Origin: Siderastrea siderea
Lineage: Eukaryota > Cnidaria > Anthozoa > Scleractinia > Rhizangiidae
Assembly: GCA_964030785.1 (NCBI GenBank)
Contig: OZ034979.1
Coordinates: forward strand, 9,444,883 to 9,508,882
DNA: 64,000 bases
Direction of reading: 5' to 3'
This document shows positions 1 to 12,100 of the stretch, in pieces (within the stretch, counting starts at the first letter, position 1; the number at the start of each line of letters is the position of its first letter). A model generated the notes under the pieces. That model saw only the letters and a program-made list of their open reading frames with translations. It had not been told where the DNA came from and did not search any database. The translations under genes and the position numbers were made by a program.

Positions 1-166
1 AACATGTGAACCAACTTGACAAAACATCAAGTTGAAGTTAAAGTTGTTATACTATTTTGTTGTTTAACACTTTATCCGTCTTAAAGGGTGAAGATTTAAA
101 TTTTAACCATAAATTTTGATGTTTGATCCCATACACTCTCACATTCTTATAACACATCTTCAGCAC

Positions 167-3100
167 TTACTTGTACAAGTAGAAGAAAATGTAGCCACTT
201 TGTAGTCTTTTGTAGCGGACAGTATGCTCTGTAACCTGAAGGGAAGAAAACAAGATAAAAATACCAACGATGCCAACAAAACAGATGACTAAAGAAATAC
301 AAAAACAAAACTTTACTGTAGTGACCTTTAAGATAGACCGCTCGCTAAAACAAACAACAGATGCTTTGAAAAAGGTAAGGGTGCTCTATGAAGTGAAAAA
401 TACCTTGTGTCAAATTTATAAAGAAAAAATACATACTTAGTTACATACTTACATACATACTTAGTTACACTGTACTTAATTTTTTTTTTACATTGTACTT
501 AATTACTTATTACTTGTCTTATTTTACTTTTGTCTTCTTTTATGTACAACCTAGTCAAAGCAATTTAATTTTTTTGTAACTACTCAGCTCGTTTAGTTTA
601 TTTCTATTCTGGGCAGTTTTTTTTGCCTATTTCAGTTAATTTAGTTTATAGTGTAATTTTTTCTATTTAATTTGGCAAAAAATAAAATGGTTGTTGTTGT
701 TGTTGTTGTTTATAAAGACTACGGTTTATTAACAATTATTCACCAAAGTGGAGGTGAATAGTGTGGATATTTGCCAAGCCACAAAGCGACGAGGGAAATA
801 TCTACCACCCTTCACCGACACTGAGGTGAAAAATAATTATACCTTTAGTATATACCAAACCAGCGGATAACCAGCACTAAATAGTTCCATTTTCTCTAAG
901 AAATGTGGAAAAACTTGCATGTGAAACCCAGAACAATGCCGGGAGGTGAATTCAATAGTAGATACTATCCTGAGTTTGAATAACCAGTCAGGGCGCGCGA
1001 AAAAAACGAACCACTGGTTATTTATTTATTTATTTATTTATTACAATTTAATGGCAAATTATCAACAGACAATTATAAAAAAAGGCCATAAGGACAATTT
1101 GTAAAAGAGTTCTGCAACCCCATATAAAACAAATCACGTTATTCAAAAATAGACTATAATACAAGCATATAAAAAATATTACCACTAATAACTAACTGTG
1201 AATAACTTAAGAGAAATGTCAAAAGATAACAATTTGCTGTCTATTAATTTTTTATACCTATACCTGTGATGCTGTAGAGTCATCATAGCTTGTCCACTGT
1301 TTGGTCTTACAGTCATAAACATCAGAAATGTAATGTCCTGGTTACAAAAAAGAAAACGCACAATTATGTACTCCTAACATTTACGTTAACATTCCTTTAC
1401 AGCTTACTCAATAGCAAGAGAGCATGTGATCTTGCAAATCTCATGCATACAGGTTTTAAAAAAGCAACTACCATTGATTTAGTAGTTTGTTGGCAACAAA
1501 GAAAAACAAAGTTATTCTTACTTACAGCAAATTATTTCTGTGTTCGAACTAGCAAACTTTTAAGATTCTTAAGTGTGACAATTCCAGTGAAAGCTACTGA
1601 GCAGAACTTTGCAGTGATGCTGTTTATTACCACTATGCTGTACAAGGTGATTCTAAATTATGAGTCTGTTCTGAAATGCTAAAGTGTCACACCATTTAAA
1701 TGAAAGCTACTGAGCAGTACTTTCATGTGATGCTGTTTATTATGCTGTATAAGATGGTTCTAACTTTTGAGTCTGTGGATGAAATCCTAAAGTGTAATCA
1801 TTCAATTGAAAGCTACTGAGCAGTACTTTCCTGTGGTGCTGTTTATTATGCTGTACAAGGTGGTTCTAACATTGAAGCTGGTAGATGAAATCCTACACAA
1901 CCTAATAAGTTGGGTAGTCTGTTGTTGATTTAGTGCAATATACTCGTACCTAGCACGAAAGAAATGATGGACCAACAGTAAGAAGAATGCCTATTTTGAG
2001 CTTACTGACCTGAAGTGGATCTGGCTCCAAGATGGCTGACGATACTAACCAGTCTGTAAGAATGTGTTGAGACCTTATCCTCCTCCTCCTAAACAAATAA
2101 ACAAAAACAGATAAAAACTATGTCGTCCAATGTCCACCTGTGATAGATTAATAGTGAAAACAGGGTTTATTTAAGAAAATGGCCAATGAGGGCCCAGTGG
2201 GCCCCCCTCTGTAATTTTAGGGCTCCCAAGAAAGGAGCAACTGAGAAGGCCTGGACTCGAGTAACTGCAGACTCCTGGACGTTTGTCTTGTAAAATAATG
2301 GCTCTCATCGCTTGCAAACGGCAGGGGCACCCAACGGTTCGTTTTGGGGAATATCTGTTCGGAAGGCTGGTGTTTTCTCTAAACTAGGAAGGCTAGACTT
2401 TTTTTGAAGGCATACAAAAACTTCTGTAAATACCTGTAGAGCAGAATCTGAAAAGTTTTCAGTATCAGTAACATCCACACCCTGTGGAGACCCAGGTTGA
2501 TCTTCTGCAGGACATTTCCCTTCAAACTCTACAAAGAAACAAAAGTGATGTAATTTGAATGAGTAACAGTTTGCAATTGAATGAGTATTACTAGGAAATG
2601 CTACAATTCTTTGCCAATTCATCCCAATTTTTTTACTCTAGACAAAGGGCAGTATTTCATGGTCACTCTATGAGATAAAAAGAGCAACTAGTAGGTTGTG
2701 TGGAAAATATTTTCTTTATGGACTTCAAAATAGTCTTCATTTAACTCCTTAAGCCCCAGTATCTACATGCATATTCCCCTCACTATTCTCCAAAAATTTC
2801 TTATGTTACTAGTTGGGAGAATTTGATTAAACATCGATACATTTCATGTCTGGTGATCATCTCCTTTATTCCCATGACCTGTATATTGTGATCAACTATC
2901 AACAGTGTAAGGAGAAATTAGATGCTTGTCACTCTTGGGGCTTAAAAGGTTAAGAGCACTTCTCTGGGAAAGTGAAGCAAACTTGGAAATGAAAATTTTT
3001 AACACCCCTTCATTTTTTGTGTGGAGGTTGGTTACCTTGGGGGATGAACAAAAACAAGCATATTTTGATTGGCAGATGTATTGTTGCCATGGCAACCGCA

Positions 3101-6100
3101 CTTGGTCACGCAAGCCTCAGGTTCATGTTTTGAGCTAAAATTTCACTCTCAAAATATAAAAATATACGAGTCTAGTTCTCTGGCAAATGTGAACCAAATC
3201 AAACGAAATTCCGGCACAAAGTAGAGTCGTTCTTCTAGTTTATAAAAATCATTCTAAAAATATTTTGCGATTTATGAACAAGGAAAAAACTGTCGCTTTA
3301 TTATAGTGCCTGTCGGCCATTTTGACAAGTGGGAAAATCAAGCACAACCAATTTCGCAATTTTTCACAAAGTACTGAATTTCTTGAAACCAAATTAGCAG
3401 CAGAATTAAAACGGTTATTGTAGTTTCTAAATATCATAAAATAATTTTGGGGAAAGTTATATTTTCGCCATGGCTGTTCAAGACATACAAGGCAAATTGC
3501 AAAAAATTGCAAGATTGGCGATTTTGAGGGCCGCACTATTTGGCCTAAAAAGGCCTAATAAGGATGACATCAGCTTGAAAATATTTTTCTGTCACCTGGT
3601 CTTTTAAGTAAATGTGATTAATAAGGTTTTGGCTCGCGAATTTGGTGAAATCTAAATTAATGCAAAAGCCTACCTGGTAAGTTTTGGCAATTTCTTCAGG
3701 ACGATTTGTCGTGTGGGTGTCGCCTTCGCTCCCTCCATTTACTTGACCAAATTGAGCACAGACACTAGCAGCAAGGCCAAATCAAATAGTTCGCCACATC
3801 AACATCCATTTTTCTGCGTTTCAGACCACAAATTATGTTGCATTTATCCGCATGACTCGATAAGCAACAGCTGGCCGCCATGCCAAAACACATCCGTGAT
3901 TAATGTTTGTGATTTCTGCCGTCGATTACCAAACCTCTTCAGCACAGTTCATCCAGAAAGCTTGATAAATGCTTAAAGATCACTCTACTAAGCGAATGCA
4001 TTATCTGAGAACAATAAAGAGTAATGCTTTTGGCTGAAATCGAGCAGCGCGCGCTCCATTGCTGAAATGTTGACTAAACGAACACACCGGAAGTAAGGAA
4101 GACGCGACTGCTGACCGGATGTAACACAATACAAATGGTGTTGCAACGGATGTAAATGTTTTTAGAATATCTCGTGGTTCTTTTGGCTATGGGATTTTGC
4201 CTGTCGATCTGGTATTAAAGGCGGATGGTTTTACAGTGACAAAATAACAACAAAGATATAATTGCCAGATACAATCGTACCAGAAAAGTTGAACTTTTAT
4301 TTTACCGACGATGAGTGTCATGACTGTCATCTGCATTTTTGGCAGACGCAGCGCAAGAGTACATGAACGCAGTGGTGCAAACATCGATCAGAAACAAGCA
4401 GATTTCGTTGTCCTCGTTAAAGGCTACGCCGTTTTTTGTTATTAGCTGAATCTTAAACAACAACAACAGTTAAAAAAACCTCGTATTCTCCGGGTCTTCT
4501 CCAAAATACTGTGCAGGATTTTATAATACTGATAAACTTAATCCAGACTGGAATAGGCGTCGCATTCTTTTAAACTACGGCTGCCCCTTATAGCTGCAAT
4601 TCCAGGTGATGTTAAGGTATTTAACTTTAAACTAAACGAATGGGGGTAATGAGTTAAATCGTTTAAATCCCCGGCGGGTATAACCCCTGGGTGGGTACTC
4701 TGCTCTGGGTACTCTACTTTAACTACGCTATACTTATATACTATTTATCAATGCTTTTTTGGTTTATGATGTTACCAGAGGTCAGATAAGACTCGTTGAT
4801 TACTATACTCTATTGCCTGAAAGTTACATCCTTCACAGTGACACGTATCTATATTGCTCATATCTAAGAGTACCCACGGTAGGGGGGGGATTAAACTAAA
4901 TAGCTAGAGTATTCACTATGTTCTATGCAAAGTACATGGCCTCGTGGATATGAAATTGGAAAGTGCGTCGGCTCTTTCTTTCGGCCTCCCGACACGCCCT
5001 GAATGCCGTACTTACGGCATATGCTCTTGAGATTTGGTAGTGTTAGCTTAGCACGAAGTTGATCTTTATTCATGCAACACAAGGCCATCTTCTTGTAGGT
5101 GAAACAACAGCTGTCCACTTCGGACACAGATTGCTCTTCTTCTTGCATTGTTGTTAACGAAGCCGATATTTCTTCAGCCACCTCATGGATCATTTCTGCC
5201 CTTTCCTCATTCTCTAGCTCTGCCTCTGGGACACTCTTTCGCTTGGCAGCCATACGCGAGAAGTATGAGGTAATCTGTTGTGGGGTTAAGAATTCGTCAA
5301 CGGCAAATAATCGTTTGCCATCCTCTCCACGAGCTCGCCTCATCTGCCTGGCCACATCTTCACCGCTGCTCTTTTCTCCAGTTTGTTCCCCAAGGTTGAA
5401 CTTGGCATCCAGAAACGTTTTTTGCTTCTTGCTGAAGCGCACTTTCTTTGCACTGGATTTGAGGGCCCAACCCATTTGGCATTTGTCTGAAGCACAATAA
5501 GTCGCTGCAGCACCATTAACAGGTAGGCTTTGTTGCTTCCTAGTTTGCCCCTCTTGGAGATGTTTAGCGTAGCTAATCTTGGCTTGATCTTGAAGAGTTA
5601 TCCTTTCGAGAGATCTTGTGTGTGCACCAAACTCACAGTGACGCTCCAATGCTGAATACCTAATGCACGTCTTTATACAGCTTTGCTCAGGACATGTGAA
5701 CATTCTGGTCGTCTGACATTTCTCAGCTCCTTCGCTACTCAGGCTTGTACTTCCTTCAGACAAATTAGAGTCACTCAGATCACCATCGGCCGCGTCACTG
5801 CTGCGATCATCAACACAGACAGGCTGTATACGGAGAAATGGAAATAATTTGCAAAGAGTTTATTTTTACTCAGCGTTCAACTCAGAGTAAATTTCATGAT
5901 GTCATTTCGTGATTATTACATTGTTATGCTGTTGTTTACCTTTTGAGCTCTTTCAAAAACCTCTACGAAGTCAACAAGACCAAAGCTCTCAGATTCTTCC
6001 CCAAGCCAGGCGAAGTCAGTGTTACCTGGAACTATTCAAAGGTCTATATTAATCGTAAGTCGTAAGTCCTCAAGGGGGAGAGGTGGGGGAGTAGGGTGTG

Positions 6101-9100
6101 AGGGGGGCGGGCACAAATATGATACGATAAGGTACGATGTCACTGACAGGTACGGAAAAATGTCTAATTAATAGTCGGTCACTTGTCAAGTAAGACGTCA
6201 CATCCCGCCAAAATGACGATATAAATTGAAAAAACCTCCATATGATAATAATTCTCATCATTATCATTTTAACAATGAATACCTGATTCAAACGAACTCC
6301 ATGGGAAGAACTTTCCAGGTCCTAAATCATAAGCACGGAAAGCTGTAAATCCATCACTAGTGAAATTAAAGTTGTTGAGTTTACTGATACCGTCCAACTT
6401 GTAGCTTTTTGCGCTCTTTTGCACATCCATAACAGTGACACGGAGACCTGGGACGCCTCCCCTCGATTCTATGGCTTGTTTGAGTTCGCCAACATTAATA
6501 ACCGATCCACCTTCATTAACGAAGCTCTTGACATGCGCCTTTATTTGGGCGGCCTTTCTATCACATGAGCCCTTTCCGCCTTGCGGGTCACTAAAATCTA
6601 CATGATTGATTTGAATGCCACTTCTTTTCGACAAGATATCCACTGACAGTATGATTTCTGCCGAATGGTAGCATCCGGCGTTGTCTTGGCGGAAAAACGA
6701 GCTGACAATCTCCGGGTGTTGCTTCTTTAACAACCGAAGCACATGGTCCATGATTAAGACGACCGCAGTGGAATCTTGAAGACCAGATTGAATAATGTGT
6801 ATAAATGTCTGGGATTCAAGCTTGCCACTGACTTTCCTAAGACACACTGATACATGCCAAGATATCCCGCGCTTGCCAAAGAAATGGCTTTGGGCTTCGC
6901 GGTACTGGGCAGGTATGAACTTCATCGCAAAGTCTTGCACAATCAGGACACATGATGGGTCCAGAAATTCCAGCACTTCCAGTCGGGCACGATCTTGGTT
7001 TATGCTTCTTAGCTGGTGAGCTTTCCATGCTGCTATGGCCTTGCTAGCTTTCTGGACAAGGAAGACCGCCTCATCTTTATCCTCTTCACTATTAAAATTA
7101 GCTACATCCAACTCGGATTTGACATCTTCAATAACCTAGGAAAAAGACCATGCCCAAAAATCATTAAAATGAATAACTAATGTTATTATTGTTTACTTTT
7201 GTTGTAAATTATAATTATGATAAGAATAAGAATAATATGAATAATAATAATGACGACGACGACGATGACGATGATGATGATAATTTTGTTTATAATAATA
7301 AAACCGCCAAACTTCGTAAGTATAGCTCTAACTGTGCTTTACAAAATAGATTTAAAAGCTAAACACAAGGTGATTCCACTGGTCTATTAGCAAGTATTTT
7401 GTTCTGAAATAGCAAATGAGAATATATGCACCTTATTCAACTGTGAGCACCTGTGGCACGTTTGGTTGTGCTCGTGATTGCATCGGTCTTGATAATGACA
7501 GTCTTTCCCATCACTCAGTGCAAACTTGATGCAATGATCTGCAACTGAGCACTCTGTTGACACGTGCATCTGGAAAATCAGAACGTTTGGATGTTACCAC
7601 ACAAAAAAGAAAGTACTGTATGAAAATAGACGTAATACACTCTACCTTATAATCTCCTTTTAAGTACTGCTTTGCTTCCGTTAGTGATTCTTTCAGTTGA
7701 GTCGCTTTTTCATTTGTCATGCCGGTTTGCGACAGCTTGTCGACAATTGCCCTCAGATCATCAAAGGCCTTCGTTCCTTCTGCTAGATAATTGTCCAGGC
7801 CTTGCATACACTTTCTTACAGAAGCACCGCAGCTCTCAGAGATCACTTTCAGCAAGGTGCTTTTCCCAAGTGGCTTGAATCCCGTCTCCTGGCAGAAATG
7901 GAGGTACTGATCTACTAGACGAGATGGAATCAATAGCCTGATCACGTTAGGAATTTCCATACTTTCACCAGACGTGAGCCACAGTGTTCTCCTTCCAAAC
8001 GGCAAGTCTTGAATTACATTTTGACTGGTGATAAATTCAATTAAGTGCTCGACTTGACCTGGATCAATCTGCTGTCTCAGTATCGTATTCTTTTTTCCAA
8101 TCTGTGATGCAAGTGCTTGTGCTCCGTACTGGATTCCATGACGGCGAGCCTCAGTGAACCGTCTTCGAGAAAGATCTGGTATCAGCTTCTGTAGATCGTG
8201 AAATGAGAGCTTATCCGCTATGACGCTTAGGATATTTTTTCGCGTACTGGAATGAGTAGCCTGCTTGTAACTTTCTATTAGTGCGGACAACAGTGATGAT
8301 TCTGCTTTGGGCTCGTTGTATCGATCATTGATGCCTGGCGATGCCTTTAAAGCACCCCATAACAACCCTGCATCATTAGGCGCAATTACTTCGAGCACAC
8401 TGCTTACGACGTCTTCCATCTTCGATATGTAATACTTTTGAGTTTTGGGTGTGGCCTCTACCCATCCTGCATGGAGAGTCCTGGTTATCGGGCTATGGCC
8501 CTCTATACTCAGTAGCTTGTTTACAGCTTCTAGTTTCTCTGAACTTCTTTGTCGACTGTTGCCGAAAAGGACTTCATCATCACTATCATCACTAGCATCA
8601 TCTTCTATGCCAACCATACTCCAGGAAAGATCGAACTTCTTGGGTGTGGTAGATAGTGCACTGACTGCATGAAGTCTTTGAATGCAGGTAGTTTTACTTG
8701 GGCGGTCAACGGGACTCTAAAAAAGACGGAAATATCCGAACGTTTGGATAAATAGGCAGTTGAAAGCGCTTTTGAAAGCTTATGATTAAAATCATTGTAT
8801 ATACTCACTGGCAATTACCTGTGGAAGTTGTGGCTGTTTGGATGCGGCAAGAAGCCTCCTGCACTCTCTACAGACAGCTGCAACATAAAACAGAACAAAT
8901 TCGTAGCTCAAAAAATTGTCTTTTAAACTTTAGTATAAGCGATTCTTTCCGCTTTTTTTAATGTCCTTCTAGGTCCTAACCTCCGAGAAATACGTTTTCA
9001 CTGTATTTGGTAATGTATATTACTCTCCCACACTAAGGTTCTGTTATAGAAGGTAATAGGCATTCCGCAACTGCCATATTTTGTGCTTCCTAGACCTCAA

Positions 9101-12100
9101 AAAGCTTTCGTTTTTCCCCTAAAGACCGTAACCGCTATAATTGCTTGACCGTAAACCACCAGATAAATACGAATGTACCCGCAAACCAACACTCACACTT
9201 CACTGCATATGTACTACGTTCCCGAGAGGGGGGTGGGGGGGTGGGGGTCTTTGCTCGCAAGAAGCACCTGTACGAATGAACGGACGAATGAATTAATGAA
9301 TCAATGAATGAGCGTCCGAGCGGGCGAGCAAAGCAACCAACAACGAACGAACGAACGAAAGAATGAATGAATAAAATGTAAATGAAAGAGTAGCGAATTA
9401 ATCAATGAATGAACGAAGGAATAAACGAACAAACGAACCAACGAACGAAACAACGAATAAATAAAAAAAGTAAACGAAAGAGTAGGTGATAACCCTCATA
9501 AAACAAAGTTAATCAATTTAATTTAATTTTGGTTTTGGCTGTTATCATACCAGATCCTACGGGAATGAGCTTTCCTGTCGTCTCCTTGATGTATATGGAT
9601 TGCTGTTTGACCAGACCACGGTCCCCTTTCACTGCACTTTTGTGGTGCGCCAGTTCAGGTGGCACTTGACAATATTTACCTCGGCCTCTCCAGTAAATTC
9701 CTAAGCGATCTCTGTGGTATTGACAAATTATAAGCTTCTGTGCATCGTTTCGATTAACATCGAAAAATCCTAGTAAAAAAAACGTGTCCGCAGATGTTGA
9801 GTGCCTTGATGTTAACAGACTTAGAAAAAGCGCAACAGGCAGTGTGAAAATGCAAATAAGAATGAATAGGCCAAATGTTTTATTTACTTACCAGCACGGC
9901 AAAGAATCAGATCCATCTCGTCGCGTATTTCATCTCTAATTTTGCCAAGTCCGTATGTTTGCACGTGCCTGGATATATCCTTGTTACATTCGTTGAGTGT
10001 TGCATTCTTTCCAGTGCACGCACAAACCTCCCCTTTGTGACTTGAAAACGAACAACTTTCGGCCATGTTTACTGTTTCGTCTTGACCAGTTTATTTACCT
10101 GCACTCTCCAATATGCAAATTTCCTTTTCAGAACAATTTGATCGATAATACAAATATACTTCCGGTCAGCATTTTTCAGACACTCCCCCATCAAAAAGAA
10201 AAAATGGACAAGCACTAAATACATGTAACAAGTACTTAAAAAAATTATCAACCTAGAGAATAAAAATCTGTTTTAAAGGCAGCGGTGGCTCGACAAGTTT
10301 ACTGCTTTTTTACTAATTGGCAGGCATTGATTAAATATTCCAACTTCGTAATTTCTGATGTGTACGCTCGTGCCCAGATCAGTGACAGATCAGAACATGC
10401 CTTTAATTATATCATTTATGTCGAACAATAAATGAACAAGTAAAAAAACAAATCCAGAAACAATTTTAAGGTTGTGTAAAAACATTGAAGTGCATTTATA
10501 AGGTTTCTTTTCTAGCCATCATTATGATTGAAAAAACAGTTATATTATTAGATCGAATCTTTGCCTTTCATACCTTATGTATATATATAAATATATATTT
10601 ACAAAGACAAGCACAATGAAGGAAAAGCCTCGAGGTTGTTTTCTCTACAGTTAAAGCCACAAAACCAAACAAAACAGAAAAGCAAAAATTACATTTTAAA
10701 AGTACATCCGGTCAGCAGTCTTGCTACTCGCATTTCCGTTGTACAATTTCGAGCTTGTCAACAACAAGTCCTTCGCTTCACTATCAACGCGTACGTTTCG
10801 ATTTTAGCAAAGCACGTTGGACTGGATTGTTTACAGGCACGCTTTTACCAAGTACAGTTACCACGATGCGTTTATTTAACTCTCTGGATGGACAATATAA
10901 TGAATTTTGGTACTCGGCCGGCGATAAAAACCAGGGAAGTGTGAAATGGCGAACTCTTGTTTATCAAGCATGCAGATTAATGTATCATCACTTGTGGTCT
11001 AAATCGCACGAAAAATGGATTTTGATGTGGCAAACTGTTAGATTTGGCCTTTTTGCTGGTAGCTGTGTTTAATTTGGTCAAGAAAATGGAGGGAACGGAG
11101 GCGAAACCCACACGACAAGTCGTCCTGAAGAAATTGCCAAAACTTGCTAGGTAGGCTTTTGTATTAATTTAGATTTCACCAAATTCGCGTACCAGGACCC
11201 TATGAATCACATTGAGGTAACAGACCACGTGACAGAAAATTATTTTCGAGCTGATTTCGTCTCTCTAAAGCTTTTTGAGGCCAAATAGTGCGGCCCTCAA
11301 AATTGCCATTCTTGCATTTTTTTGCAATTTGCCTTGTGTCTCCTGAACGCCCACGGCCAAAATATAACCTTCCCCAAAAAGATGTTACTATATTTAGAAA
11401 CTACAATATTCGTTTTAGTTCTGATGTTAATTTGGTTTCAAGAAAGTGAGTACTTTTGGAAAAATTGCGAAAATGGTTGTGCTTGATTTTCCCGCCTGTC
11501 AAAATGGCCGACAGGCATTATGATAAAGCGACATCGTTTTCCTTGTTCGTAAATCGCAAAATAATTTTACGATAATTTTTACAAACTAGAAGAATGCCTC
11601 TACTTTGTGCTGGGATTTCGTTTGATTTGGTTGACATTTACCAGAGAACTAGACTCGTATATTTTTATATTTTGAGAGTGAAATTTTAGCTCAAAACATG
11701 AACCTGAGGCTTGCGTGACCAAGTGCGGTTACCATGGCAACCATACATCTGCCAATCAAAATATGCTCGTTTTTGTTCATCCCCCAAGGTAACCTACCTC
11801 CACACAAAAAATGAAGGGGTGTTAAAAATTTTCATTTCCAAGTTTGCTTCACTTTCCCAGAGAAGTGCTCTTAACTACCGTAGATGTGTTGAAGAAAGCA
11901 TACACTTCAGATCGTACTTCTTAAATCTTCCCCAAGACAAATATAATCTCACCTTGTAAACTTAGCTCCAAGGCCCTTTTAAGTTCCTCATCTTCTTCCT
12001 TCAATGTTTGCTACAGATAATTGTTAAAGAAACAATAATACAAACAAACATTAGAACCTCTGGTATTTTGGAACTCTTTGTCAAAAAACAAACAAACGAA

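Larger units (their letters stand above)
2954..11870 (-). mobile_element. 8.9-kb TIR DNA transposon with TTAA target duplication, possibly autonomous
   Basis: The first bases GAGCACTTCTCTGGGAAAG at 2954 are repeated as the exact reverse complement at 11870. Both ends abut TTAA (2950-2953 and 11871-11874). The inverted repeats run about 1,168 and 1,167 bp inward, and the interior holds one intact multi-exon gene. A TTAA target is known for piggyBac and Kolobok, but the TIR does not start with CCC as piggyBac does, and the encoded protein is not recognisably piggyBac. The element lies in USP37 intron 19 in the same orientation as the host gene. Confidence 0.9.

Noticed and set aside
1290..1682. 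130-codon plus-strand frame
   Set aside because: It overlaps a conserved USP37 exon on the other strand and the start of a tandem repeat, and has no recognisable domain.
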